A stretch of 64,000 nt of DNA, taken from contig FN649742.1 of NCBI GenBank assembly GCA_000310025.1, positions 3,544,519-3,608,518 of the forward strand, written 5' to 3'. The DNA comes from Ectocarpus siliculosus (lineage: Eukaryota; Sar; Phaeophyceae; Ectocarpales; Ectocarpaceae). Within the stretch, counting starts at the first letter, position 1. Each line of letters starts with the position of its first letter. Of the stretch, positions 49,501 to 61,800 are shown one piece after another. The notes under the pieces were generated by a model. The model ran no database searches, was not told where the DNA came from, and was given only the letters and a program-made list of their open reading frames with translations. The translations under genes were made by a program, and so were the position numbers.

Positions 49501-52500
49501 GACGAACTTCCCCCCTCTGTAGTACATCGGGTAAGGTACCGACCCAAAATCCGTTCGCCAAAGCAGCATCAGGAAATATATTCCTCGCCAACGAGCAGTA
49601 GCACTCGTCGCATGCATGTATCTTCGACGGTTCATCTGACTCGAAACCGTTATCTAGCTCCCGCGCCGTGTGGCCTGCATACCCACGGAAAGTTGACATC
49701 ATGCTTGCGAAAAACTTCCTCCGCCCTTAAAAAGTTAGTTTTTTGTTGGGAAGCTCACCTGCTGAGACCACGTGATGTTCTCGTACCATAGTCAACGTAT
49801 CGCACACGGCACAGGGAGACCTGTCGATTACATAATAGGGTTGCACTTGTTTTATTTCAGCTAGATCTCAACGCATGTATGTATTTTCCAGGTTGTTTAT
49901 GTCACGTTCTACCCCCTCCCCCTAGTTGACGCCAGGAGTTCAGTCTATATCTACTGCTGTCGTCCTCCAGTCTGAAGCGTTACCTCGAACTGACACTCAT
50001 CGCCTGCTTCCCGCAAACACGTGGTCACGAAAATCCTGTAGTCCTCGCAGGAGAGTTTCCGCATGAAGAGGAGTCACCAAATTTACGCTGTCTCTGCTGG
50101 TTTCTTGAACTTCTGTGGTCTCAGTCGCCGCTGTCGGGATCTCTCTGTTGAAAACAATCCTGCCTGCAGCACTGCCGGTACCATATCATCGCTACTTCGC
50201 CGTCTTTCAAACCTGAACAATCGAAGATGGAGTACATGTATCATAGTACTTCGCAATTGGTTCCGTCTTGTCTACATGTTGACTGCAATGCATTTTTTTT
50301 GTTACTTCGAGTCCAAACATGCTCCACATCATGGTTACGTTACCTCTGTCTTTCCCGAGCCCTCTTGTTTTTGACCCCGGCTCTCTTCTTGGCATCCATA
50401 GTTACACTATGATGTCTTCGCCTGGTGGTGGGTCGTTTGCGTAACATCGTACGCTATCGACTATTTTGTGCGTTGATCTACACTGCCTTAGCTTGTATGT
50501 GGGCACATGGTGCGTTCGTGCTGCTTCCTAACGCTTCAAGTATGTGTGGTTTACAGTTCAAGCTAGTCTAACATCTACAGCATCAACCGTATGGGCTCCG
50601 TCGTAGCTACCTCTGCCTTTCCCGAGCCCTCTTGGTTGCTTCTCGGGCCCTCTTCTTGTCATCCAAAGTTACACTACGATGTCGTCTGGTGTGTCGTTCG
50701 CGCAACATCGTACGCTATCGACTTATCTGCGTTGACCTACAGCTGTATGTGGACACCTGTCGACCAGTGTGAGTCGACCTACTGCTCTATGCATGCATGT
50801 GGATACATATATATGTATGTCATCTTGCCGTGTGTGTGTTTATTATTACAATAGCATCGACCGCGCTAACCGGCTGACCAATGCAAAGACGTCAGTCTCA
50901 GTGACGTGTGTGTGCGTTGATGCTGTTTGCTAACGAGATAAGTACGCGTGGTTTGCAGTCAGCAACAGCAGTCAGTATACCGTTAATGGTTGAATAAGTT
51001 TTTGGTTCCAATATCGACGAAATGTTGCGTTTCGTGTACGAACGAACCAGAAACGAACTCGTCGTCTCGTCCTGTGTGGTGGGTGACGCATTAAGGTCAC
51101 GGAATGCAGACCTCCTCATCAGCGTTATGTCGGCAGAAAACGGCCTCATTCTTCGCAAATGAGTAAGTTTCGTACAGCACACGTCGTTTAGAGGTGCTCT
51201 GTATGACCCAGCAGCGAGGCACGTTTCAATAATGGCCAACAGCAGTGCTAGCGTCCTCATTGTCCGATATTTTGACCGAGTCCTATCATAGTAGCATGTT
51301 TTTCGCATTTGACTTGGATTTCGAAATGAAGCGGAGGGAGGTGAGCCTGGAAGAGGAGGCGTGACAAGGGCGGAGCCGAAAAATGGGGGTGCTTTTTGCC
51401 AGTTTGCAAAGGGCCCAGTTTGATTGAAACTGGGAAACGGCCTTTCGATGATACCTGCCTAATCCCACCCTCTTGGGCGTTGGCGCTCCCCCTACAGTGC
51501 ATCGTACCAGCTTTGGAACTCGGCTGAAGGGGGGTGTGGTGTCTTGAGTGGAGTATGGTATGTGGCACCGCCGTTCGTTGCGGCCGCCACACCCAAGGGA
51601 GAGGAGGGGCGGGGTATACTCATAGTCGTGCATGCCGTGGTCGTTAGACCATTGACCTCGCATCCCTACAAAGCCGGGACGGAGCACGCCGGGTTCTCAC
51701 CGGACCAGGCGCTCACATCACCAAGCGCGAAGCGCCGTGAGGTATTCGGCGAGTCGCATGAAGGGTGCGCTGCATTCTGCTAAGGGTGTTCGGCATCTTG
51801 TGCTTACTTCCTTGCGTACGGATGACAGCTGCGTATGACTTAATTTATTTTCTGGTGCTTTCACTTCCAGAGGCAGTTGTAAGCACTGTGTAGCTGCCTC
51901 GAGGGTGCTTGGCCATTTTTTCACAACGTGGTGCGATCATCCCCTTTGCGCGGAGTGAGGGTTCTCGACCCTGCACAACATGATCTACTCGACCACCATT
52001 CATGGTTGCCGCAAAAAAAAAAAAAGGCAATAAAAAAAACGGTAACCTGGTTGCCGGGCTCACGAAGTGATCGACTTGTATTGCAACGTCGCTGCCAAGC
52101 GACGAAAACCCAGCCCCGATGGCAAACACCGGGGGGGGGGGCGACGGGGGGAAAAATTGTTACTATACTTCCCGGTCAAAATGGTATGTATGGTCGAACG
52201 CCTTCCAAGCCGCGGGTCCCACGCCCGTGGCGGGTAGGTAATGATTGCTGAAAAAAACAAGGTGTTTAGTTTAATATAATATATTCTAAATGCGACACGC
52301 GAAAGGCCGGGGAATCCCAACGTCGTCATCACTTGCCGGTAGCCGGTAGCGCTACCTGCCGGGCTGCCCGGTCCGCGAATCTTGCGGCGGAGTGGAACTA
52401 CTTGATTGATTTTTTTTTCGCCTTTTCGTGGTGGGCGGTGGGTGCGACACGCGACTCGGCTATTGGCCTGCGGTGTGGGTCTTTTCGTACCTATGTGTGT

Positions 52501-55500
52501 GTGTGTGTTGTTTTGTATTGTTAGCATCGACCGCGCTATAACCGGCTTACCAATGAAAAGCCGTCAGTCTTAGTGCGGTTGAAAACACGAAACACTCCTA
52601 AATACCATTTTCTGGGACCCCGTGAGGGGGCGGCATGGGGGAGATTAATCTATTCTCCGGATCAAAGACAGAAACGGTAGCAACAGAGAACCACTGCACA
52701 CGTTTACGAAGGCTGCTGCCTTGCACTCTAGCTCGTTTTGGAGTGCTTTGACTATCATCCTCCATGCTTTCACTGCTACCATTATTCTCATCATGTGTGT
52801 GTGTGTGTTTGATAGTTAAACTATTGACAGAGTCCCGCCTGTACAAGAGTTTTCTCACCTGTGACCGGGCTAGATAATATCCAGCAAACACGCCCCTCAA
52901 CGAAAAATCGTTTTTTCTTTTTTATGGAATTTTCGTTTGTTCGCCCGTTGTTGTGTCAAAACACGCGCGCCGAACTGCCGCCAAATACACGTACGTATGT
53001 GTGCAGGCCGCCTGTCGCTGCAAGTCGTGGCCGACTTTTTGGAGCACTGGGAGCTGCACCAGACCCTTTCCGTCCTCAAGCTGGAGACAGACATGGCGAC
53101 AGAGGACCTCTTGTCGACAGAGGAGCTCGGGTCTATCGTGGCGAATGGTGCCGTGGTGGGAAAGGGCGAGATGAAGACGCCTGAGGGAAAAACCTCGCCG
53201 GTGATGCTCCAGGTGTGACATATGCAACGCGATACAACTGCTTGGGCTTCTGTGTCGTGGTGTGTATTGTCAATGCCAACCGGCGATCAATACAATATAC
53301 AGCCCCGACAAAGTACATCCCCACGGAACAAACTAGAGCGGCATGAATGCTTGCTCAACCTGTCCTTTGCCCCTGAGACTAGAGGAGGTATCGGTTGTTC
53401 GCGATTTATCGCCCCAAGTGCTTTCGGTTGTTTCGTCAACTCCTGATTCGCCTCTCGGTAAGGACCCTTGCCCGATGGGCGTGAACAACACGCCATGTAC
53501 AAGCTGCAGATAGACGAGCAAGCCCAGAGTGGTACACCAGTAGTGTCCCACCTACAGCCACCCACGCGGTGCTTGACGTGCGCGTTGTGCTCGACAACCC
53601 CCGCCCCCGAAGCACCGCCTCTTTCTGTAATCCCTCTGCGACAAGCAACTCTGATCCGCTTTCGTGCCCGTCTGTCGTGTATGGATCCAATCTGTCTTGA
53701 CACCCCCCCCCCACGCTTGAGAAAAGCTGCTAGCGGCGTGTCGGGCAGCACCTCGGGACAAAGAAAATGAGTTTCCTCTAGGGGCCGCCGCCACCGCCAC
53801 CGCCACCGCCGGCGACCGGAGCGAGAGATTAATCGGCGAGCACAAGGGCTGGGAGGGGGAAGAGGGCAGGCAGGAAGCGGAAGAAGAAGAAGGGGAAGAC
53901 GGCGGACGGCGGAGCACCACGTGGAGAGGAGTGGGCGTGGAAGGGGATGGCGTGCCGCCAAGGGTCACGCTGAGGAAACGAAGAGGTTAGCAAGATGCGG
54001 CTCGTGGTGGTTGATGTCGACGTGATGTTGATACCAATGTTGATATTGTCGCTGATGCTGCTGTACTGTCCGCATTGCCTTACTTGGTTGGAATGCCCAA
54101 GTGTGGCTCGAATCGGTACATAGCGCTTCTTTTAGGATGGAAGAGTTATAGCGGTTTCCGCAACGTCGAAACGTGGAGAATCCCGTGGTCATGTCCTGTC
54201 CCGTTTCGTGTTCGCTCTCTCGAGAAATACATGAAAAACACGTCGCCCTCTTCCATCTCCCGCCATCAGGAGACCACGGTGGAACCAATGGCACCAGCGT
54301 TTGCGGCATGGGCAACGGCAGCGGAGGAGAAGACGCCAACGAACCGGCCTCGAGCGTTTCGTCTGAACCAATATCGTCGGCGACGGCAGGAGTAAGAGAA
54401 GGCGACCGGCAGAGCCGGGAACGGGAGAGCGACGGCGACGCCGAGGAGAGCCGGTTTGGCGGGCTGCTACTACGCAAACAACCTACAGCTGCCGATGACA
54501 AGGACGGCGGGGAAGACAACGGGGGGGGACAGGGCAGGTGGGAGCACCACTTTGACGGGAGAATGGACGAGGACTCTTACGACTTCTCGGAGAACGTTGA
54601 GTCTGTCAGGGGGGGCGGTGAGGATCCGATCGTAGCAGCCGCCGCCTCTGGCGTGGACGGGGACGGGGGCGACGGCGAATCGATCTCGGCGGCGGTGGCA
54701 GCGGCGGGGGGGGGCGTGACGACCGAGAACACGGCAATAGTGGAACAAGCAGGGGTGTACGACCGCTCGTACGAAGGCGAGGAGGACGACGGGCATCGCC
54801 GAGAGGAAGGCGATAGATTTTCTAGGCACGCTGGTGCCAACGACAGCCCGTACGGCGGCGGCGGCGGCGGCGACGGTGCGTTGAGAAATGGCAATGGAGA
54901 CAGCCTGGCCGGTTTTGGTGGTTCGAGCGACAACGGCGTCGGCGTCGAGAAGGAGCCTAGGAGGTACGAAGGAACTACGGGAAATAGAAAATGCTGGCGG
55001 GATGAACGCCCGAACACAGAGAGTCTTGCTGGAAACGCGGGAAAAGTGTTTGGATTTCCGGCACGGCACCGCCTGCCTGTGTGCCTGCCTACCTGGTTCT
55101 CTTGCTCGCGGTTTGTTCGAAGTCGCGTTGTTTCCTCTTGCCACACGAATCTCCAGAGCAAATTGATTTCCGATCCTGACGTCTTAATTCCGTTCTAGGG
55201 ATGGTATTGACGCACCAACCCCCCGCCCCCCTCATCAACAGCTCGAAGTTTCGCCGAGGCATGGATCTTCAATAATCTATGTATGTCTTCAGAAGCTACT
55301 AATATAGTTCGACTTGCGTATTGCGCGCCGCCAGCAGCAGCGTGGACGGGGGCGTGGCGAGCGGCGTTGACGAGTGGAACGAGGACTACTACGAGGACGA
55401 TGACTTCGATGGCGACGACGAGGAGGATAGCGATAACGATGACGGTGATGCTGGTAGTGCTGGTGGTAATAGTGCCGCCGATGTAGCGGCCAAGGTAGCT

Positions 55501-56007
55501 GCAAATGCCGGCGATGGAGAAGTGGAGGAGGAGGCGCTGCTGACGGGGGGAGATGGCACACACCAGGACGGCTTGTTTGATCCGGAGGGCTCGCGGGTGA
55601 GCTATTCATGTTGGCTTGGGTTGAAGGTTTATTTGCTTTTGCTCATGCCTGGGCCCCTTTTCCCTGTTTGTGTGTTTGGACTGGTTAACGTGAAGCCCAA
55701 TTGGCGGCAGTGCAGGAATGGGCGGATGGTTGTGTCACTTTCGCCCCAAATTTCGCTTGCCTTTTCCTTGGGGGCCCCCCCCCCCCCCTCCGCGCCGCAA
55801 CCCACGTGGTGAAAACCCGGACCCCTTAAAACGGGTCAAACCTAACCTCAGGGTAGGGTCAGCGCGGAGCAAGAGGAGCGAATCGCGGACCTGGAGTGGG
55901 AGGCGAGAGTCGGCCTATCAGCTGACAGCAGCGTGTCGGCGAGCCCGATGGAAGAAGACGGCATGGACGGCCCGGCGTACGAGATCGTGGACGCGCAGAG
56001 CATTTAG
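46519..56007 (+). CDS. CEP43: FOP/CEP43-like centrosomal (basal-body) protein, TOF/LisH domain
   Basis: Exons: 46519-46593 (MEDDAALRDVVKKALEGKGV), 46854-46959 (ASLRAAVFTVVDEHERTA), 53007-53212 (LisH: VVADFLEHWELHQTLSVLKL), 53782-53985, 54270-54963, 55335-55596 and 55852-56007 (stop TAG). The first three join in phase and follow human FOP residue order: LRDLL..TLE..GVL; A.LRAAVF.AL.E.E; then ..DGRL...VAEFL...L..TL.VF. FOP dimerises through this domain and anchors proteins at centrioles and basal bodies. The rest (~440 aa) is acidic and low-complexity, including DEWNEDYYEDDDFDGDDEED and a final EERIADLEWEARVG. Exon 53007-53212 ends in phase 0 while the next recognised exon needs phase 1, so one small exon between 53,213 and 53,781 is missing from my model. 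The expected total is slightly above 565 aa (human 399). Intron 2 (46960-53006) is ~6 kb and full of mobile-element remains. Confidence 0.85.
47855..48570. mobile_element. Long-inverted-repeat (MITE/foldback) element, FOP intron 2
   Basis: Arms 47855-48143 and 48287-48570 (about 285 bp each) are inverted copies of roughly 85% identity by eye. They share words such as ATCGCAGGACCTCCTCT, AATTAACCGTCCGCCGCC and GAAGCTGCTGTGCGGTCC. The tips read GGGGCGCGGGGG on the left and, inverted, AGGGCGCGAGGG on the right. TTA lies directly outside each end (47852-47854, 48571-48573), compatible with a 3-bp TWA duplication of PIF/Harbinger type, though the tip base differs between arms. The ~143-bp spacer has no coding capacity. 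Non-autonomous. Confidence 0.8.
48966..49702 (-). mobile_element. Helitron protein fragment (DUF6570-like region), frameshifted
   Basis: The minus strand reads IHACDECYCSLARNIFPDAA, ALANGFWVGTLPDVLQR, then after a frameshift GKFVEHAAAYPIRTKGRVVA, NNVPGNGAKRSMGGTFVFYA and a following ILTSDDP...RARLSSSYTRD segment after more breaks. The cysteine pair plus ALANG.W.G.LP and the later RGR/FV block resemble the region N-terminal to the helitron-like replicase domain in algal and oomycete Helitrons. No Rep or helicase motifs are present here, so this is an internal, dead fragment. Confidence 0.6.
50339..50756. repeat. Imperfect direct duplication, FOP intron 2
   Basis: 50339-50510 and 50608-50756 share ACCTCTG.CTTTCCCGAGCCC, AGTTACACTA.GATGTC, AACATCGTACGCTATCGACT and TGCGTTGA.CTACA in the same order and orientation, separated by about 100 bp. 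No element ends were identified. Confidence 0.75.
50852..50903. repeat. Dispersed repeat B, copy 1
   Basis: It starts TAGCATCGACCGCGCTA and continues ACCGGCT.ACCAATG.AAAG..GTCAGTCT.AGTG. A second copy in the same orientation lies at 52522-52575, in the same FOP intron. Both follow a GT-rich microsatellite. Confidence 0.75.
51612..51712 (+). repeat. Dispersed repeat A, copy 3
   Basis: It shares TTGACCTCGCATCCCTAC, GCCGGGACGGAGC and CCGGACCAGG-type words with the copy at about 440-535 near the contig's left end. It lies in FOP intron 2. Confidence 0.6.
52522..52575. repeat. Dispersed repeat B, copy 2
   Basis: The second copy of the block at 50852-50903, with a few substitutions and one 2-base insertion (GCGCTATAACC for GCGCTAACC). 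Confidence 0.75.
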
Positions 56008-58683
56008 TAGCGGGTGGTGGTGTGTGTGTTTATTTGGTGTATGGCGGTGAGATGATGTAGGCGTATGGAGTGAACTTGAAGCGGCTAGAATCGAGGGAAG
56101 GAACTGGTTGTCCCTTGCTGTTGAGGCTGCTTTGGGTCGTGTGTGTTTTCGGTGGCCATTGTATGGTGATTTTGTCGGGTGTTGTGTTGTGTCGCGGTGT
56201 GCGCGTGTTATGTGGCGTACAAAGTGGAAGAGCTTGTTCCGAAATTTTTGTTTTGTTCTTGGACGAGTGATGAGGTGTATGTAGGACGCTTACTTGGGCC
56301 GATTAGTTGTCCTCCGAGGTTGGGTGGATCAGACCTTTTCGTTTTTGCAAGGGTCACGTACAGAGTAATCTCTTTGTTTCCATTGACTCACGCCTTACAG
56401 ATAGCAGTTCGGTAAATTAGCCTCTGATCCCCCAAGATTTGTTTCTTTGAGCCACGGGATTGCTCGTTGAGCCAAGGAGGACGTACATACTGTAGACTTG
56501 TATTTATCTCCCAAGATGAATGAAGGGTTTTGAAAACGAAGATGAAAGGGTGCGAACATTACACACGTGGATAGGCGCGGGTTGCTTGATCTCTTCTCTC
56601 TTCGGAGGTTTGGAAAGTATTTTGATGAAGGGAGGATGTCGCAAGGAATCCACGCGACTCTTAAAAAATATATTCGAGCTAAAGGGAAGATATCGCAAGG
56701 AATCAGCGCAGTTAATACCAAGAATGGGATTGATAGGTGCGAACTGCGTGCCACAAATGTTTTTGTCGATGGCGATCTGTTGATCAGCCATAGCTCTCGT
56801 GGTGTTGATGAGGCGGGAGGCATCTGTGACATCGGATGCATGCGTGCAACTCAACGTGTTGGTTTTATCCTCGCGTTTTGTGTGTGCTTTATTTAGCACG
56901 CGGCAGCAGCAGCCTCAGTCAGCTTCTACCTACAAATAGAGACGAAATTAGTTGTGTGAAATCTTGAGTTGATGGTACGCACACAACAGCCAGACACATG
57001 ACTGCTGCCTCTACCCAGTGGTTAGTCGCGAACTCGAAAGTTCTTCGCGTTGTCCTCTTTCCGCTGGTGGTATAGTTACACATGATGCAGTGCGCGAAAT
57101 CATGGCTCTAATCTTACAAGAGGTGCATGCAGTAGTTCAATGAATGGTCGTTAGGACTGCTTCGCGTATGTACCCCTTCTGCGTCTCAAGCGACAACAAC
57201 AACGAACAACGGTCCCAGGCGGGCGCGGGTTTGGCCGACCTAGATGGACAAGTGGGGGTTGGCTGTGGGTAGCGCGCATGTCGCGGTCTCATGATGCAGT
57301 CCCACACGCTTCAGAACCAGAGGCTTCTAATTGACAACGGACTTCCGCAGCAGGAGTAGGTGTAAGAAACAGTACGCGGAGTCGCTTCGAGACGCAGGAT
57401 CGTCCATGTATGTAGGGCGGTAGACACGAAACAAAGCTCCTCCCCATCCGCTCTGTTGACGTCTAATCTGCTTATGTCTGGCGACATACTACCCTGCTCC
57501 CCGAATAAAGGAGTGGATTCGCATCGGCAGCAGGAGGATTTGGCCACCTACCGGGATGCATTTGATATCGGCCAGACGTTCTCTCGCAGTCACAACATAG
57601 ATTTTCGAAAAAAGTGTTGGCTCTGTTCCTTACTCCATGAGATGCATCATTCGCGCCTGCTGTTGCTGTAGCATCATCACGTCTGTCGCCTGATATTTTG
57701 CGTTCGATCCTCTTCGTGGATTCGTTTTTCTTCTTTTTCATTTGATAGAGAGTTCCCCCCTGTTTCTTCCTGTTTAAAACGAAACAAAAGGAGAGCATGC
57801 ACCTCTTTCCCAGACGAGTTCCCAAACGCCGAGCACCCCCTCCCGCCCAACGCCTCCACGTGTCGTTTTCAAGATAAATGGTGCCGAACAAAGAAATTCA
57901 GCGGCGTTACAATCAAACCTATGTGTGACCTAAAAAAAAACGACCCCACATGGAACAAATCCCGGGGTAACTGCGTCATGCAACCAAGCCTGTTTGACTA
58001 CCCGGCTATTACCCCGAACCGACACGCGGAGCCGAGTGTAGGTAGGGACTGCATGCATGGCCGTGAGAGACCAACACGTCCTCCGGCGAACGCCAGTCAG
58101 TCACACGCCCTAAACCTTCTTTTTCTCTATTGTAGGCGCGGTGGGTACCATCGTGACACACCCGGCCTTATCGCGAACACCGAAATATCACCCCGCCGTA
58201 CACTCCAGAAACAAAACCAACCCTAGCTCCCCCCATCGTTCTCTCTTTCATATCTGTCTGTCTGTCTGGTAGAAATCACGAGAAACAAGCTCCCACCCCC
58301 CCACTTTACCTAAAACAACAAACGATACTAAAATTTACCATGTCGTGCTTGGGTGCTAGCTAACAAGCGCTGCGCTGATCCATACCCTACTCCGCCGCCC
58401 TCTTGCACCGCACCAACTGGTTCAACTCCAAAGCAAGACAGCAAAAAGAATCTCGAGCGAAGCAAGCTACTTGGTTAACGAGACAACCAAAGTTCCCCCT
58501 AAACGGGTAGAGACCACCATCCCGGACAAAATCGATTATAGCTTCAGCAATCAACCAGGGATTCTTCTCTCTCACGAACAAGATCTTCCCTTTAAAGTGG
58601 TCAACGAGGGGTGTCCCGAAAGCAATAACTTCCGCCCTCTAGTCACCGCTCAAACCCCCAAGGCGGCGACGACAACGACGATC

Positions 58684-58719
<36 letters not shown>

Positions 58720-58811
58720 TCTTCAACCAAAGCAACCCAAGACCGGAACAGCAGTACGTCCAACCTATCAAACCCCCACTCATCCACCGGCAAGCAAGCA
58801 CCAAAGAAGCT
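56008..58811. other. Convergent intergenic region
   Basis: It separates the 3' ends of FOP (+) and the S1 gene (-). No supported gene is present. An imperfect ~45-bp direct duplication sits at about 56,630-56,720 (GATGTCGCAAGGAATC versus GATATCGCAAGGAATC contexts). The right part is presumably the S1 3' UTR. Confidence 0.5.
58684..58718. repeat. (GCA)n / (CTG)n in S1 3' flank
   Basis: About eleven uninterrupted GCA units. On the strand of the S1 gene this is a (TGC)n/(CTG)n run starting about 95 bases past its stop codon (58814-58812), so it probably lies in the 3' UTR. Confidence 0.85.
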
Positions 58812-61800
58812 CTACTCCTTGTCGTCGAAGTAATTGTTGAGGAACTGCTGCCAGTCTGCCCCGCCGCCGCCCTCGCCCCCCTGGGTCGTGTCGGCGAAGT
58901 CTTCGCGCCCGAACGCGGCGGAGTCCATCCCCCCGCGTCCCCTGCCCCCCCCGCGCCCCCGCCTACCGCCTTCTGCCCCGAAACCCTCATCGCCTGCACA
59001 GGAGGGTGGGCACCGTCGTCGTCGTCACGTTTTGTAACGTTTTTTTTGTCGCACGGCAGCGCGGAAGAAGACATGCCGGTTCGGCGGGGACTTCGTTAGT
59101 AATTTTCCGCGCAGCACGCACGGGTGTTGTTTTGGGGGGTAGACCTACTTTACGGAGTGAGTCATCATCACTTCGTTCGGGGGGGGGGTCTTGTCTTCCT
59201 TTTTAGAAATTGAAGTCGTTTGAGTAGTCGTTCGAGTAGCTGTAGTCCTCCCCCCCTAATTTTTTAGGACAAGGGGTTGGGGGGCGTGGGGGGATGGGGG
59301 GGTAGGGTGAGGATGTTCAACATAGACGAGAACGATTGTGTCACTAGTCCCTCTCTGGAACGGAGTTTTGCGAAATACTTTGGGTGCTATGTATAATACG
59401 TCACGGCGTCAAACGGCGGGGGGGCGAATCCACCGTGGCACGGCCACTGGAGAAAGGTACAATCTACCGAACATCGATGGCGGGGGGCCAAAAATTCAAC
59501 CTCATCACAAAACACAGCTGGCCAATTCTTGTCGTCTGACCCGAGAGGTACGTAACTCGACCGGACATCACTTTGTTCGACAACAGTTAAAAGCACCACG
59601 ACGAATATACAGAACCCTATCCTACCCCCTCGTTTCTCACCGTAGCCCCCACCACTCCTGTCGTCGTATGCGCCCGCGGGCACCATGGAAAGGTTGACGG
59701 TGTTGTTGTCCGTGTTGATGTCCGAGATGCGGACCTGAACTTCTTGGCCCATCTGCAGCATACATCCAACAAGGACGATGAACAAAACCGAGAAAATCGG
59801 TGAAGAGACAGATCGTTGATCGAGTTGCAACTGAAAATTAACGTTCTCCCTGACTTCCAATGGACAGGAAAAATACCTATTTAGAAGGACTTCAAATGGG
59901 CAGGGAAAATGACACAACACCCAGTGGACCGACGGCGTACAACCAAGCCCCCGAAAAACACAAAAGAACAGCCGCTACCGTTGTACAAGCACCCCTTTGC
60001 ATGACACTGCCGTGGCGGTGGCCGCACTGAACTGTCTTACCCGCTCTACTCAAAAGTCACCGACGTTCCTTTTTGACAATTTACAATGTCAAGCCTTTCA
60101 CCAAACACCTCCTGCTGTCCTCTCGCTTACCTCGCACACGTCCTCCACGCTGTCCACGCGGCCGATGGCCATCTCGGAGATGTGCACGAGCCCGTCGATG
60201 TTGCCCTCGATGTTCACGAACGCGCCGTACGGCACGATCGACACGACCCTCCCGGGGATGAACTCGTCAGGGTCCCGGCCGAGCAGGACGCTCACGTCCT
60301 TCTTCCCCCGCGCGCCGCGAGGGGAGTTCTGGCGGGGCTCGCGCATGCTCAGCCCGAGCCGGCAGTTGTCCACGTCGACCTCGATCACGCGCACCTGGAC
60401 CTCCTGCCCGATCTGCAGGTGGTCCTCGACGTTGCTGACGTGGTCCTCAGCGATCTGCGAGATGTGGAGGAGCCCGTCCGTGTCGTCGTCAACGGCAACG
60501 AACGCGCCGAAGTGGGTGATGGACGCCACGCGGCCGCTGATCCACTCCTCCGGGGAGAGGTTAAGGAACTGCTCAACGGACTTGGCCTTCTTCGTGCCGC
60601 GGCGGTCGTTGCCGCCGCCTCCGCCGCCGCCCATGTTGCCGCCGGTGGCACCCTCGTATCCCTCCTCCCTCATTGTGAGGCGAAGCTTCCTGGAGCTCGG
60701 GTCGGCCTCTAGGATGCGCACCCTCACGTCCTGGCCGATCTGCAGGACAAGGATATCAACACGGGGATGGGTTGAGATGAGAGGATGAGTATGTGCCATC
60801 GCGCGGGCTCGTGACGTTCTTATGCACACGTTTACCTTTTCCATCAGGACCAGCTCACTCTGACCAAACTACTGCTTCGCGAAAAAGATAAGCTGCCGAA
60901 ACACCAAGAGAGGCAACAACACGCACGCCTCGAGAAAACACAAGCTGCACCGACACACGCACGGCGCGCCCTCGGAAAGCCGCGGCCACAAACCCTCAAA
61001 CGCACACATCCATCAGCTCATCCCCCAAGCATGCACACACTCTTTCATTTGGTCCGCCGCCGGGTACCGCGGTCGATGCAAATAATAAAAACACCCACAC
61101 TACAAAAAAAAAAAACACCCACCTCGACCGAGTTGTACACAGAGTCCACCCTCTCCCCGTGGGGGTCCAGCTGGGAGATGTGCACCATGCCGTCCACGTC
61201 GCCGTCCAGCCTCACGAACGCGCCGTAGTTCATGATCGACACCACGGTACCCTCCAGCCACTCCTCGCTGGGGACGTTCGTGTACCTGCCGAAGTCTGCC
61301 GTTTACGCGCAATGGCCGCGGGTGTTGGTGAGGTTTGATTGACCGAGTGTCGGCAGCACGAACGAGGACCGCCGCAAGAATCAGTAGGGGGGGCGATATA
61401 AGGCTGTGGTGTGGGTGGTGAATATAACCGCCTTTTAAATCGGGCCCCGTACTGAAGTGGAAGCGGGCAAAAGAAGCAATACGAGACAAGTTCTAGGCGG
61501 AGGGAGTCAGTCGCCTCGGAGAACCAAAACAGCTCCCAAATATGAGGGAAAATAAACACAAACACAGAAAGACTACCCATTCGAGATATAACCACAGTAG
61601 TCGAACGGGATGTGTTGGGGTCTTTGCGGGCTTGAAAAAATCAAATACCCTACAATTTCTCTGTAGTAGCCCTATAGGCCTTTTTCGTTCATGTTTGTAT
61701 GATACACCTTGTTCGTTCATATAAGTATGATACAAAACTTTCCAAGAATGCGTACAGTAGCCGCGGCAACGCGTATTTCAACTTCAACGCCAAGACCGCC

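Noticed and set aside
54470-55161. Long minus-strand ORFs opposite FOP
   Set aside because: Antisense shadows of the acidic, GC-rich FOP exon 54270-54963.
56985-57100. Possible tRNA-like GTGGTTAGTCGCGAACTCGA segment
   Set aside because: No cloverleaf with acceptor stem and T-loop can be drawn by eye; left unannotated.
58471-58833. 120-codon plus-strand ORF with poly-Ala overlapping the S1 stop codon
   Set aside because: The poly-Ala is the GCA microsatellite read in one frame, it overlaps the real S1 terminus in antisense, and no splice or motif support exists.
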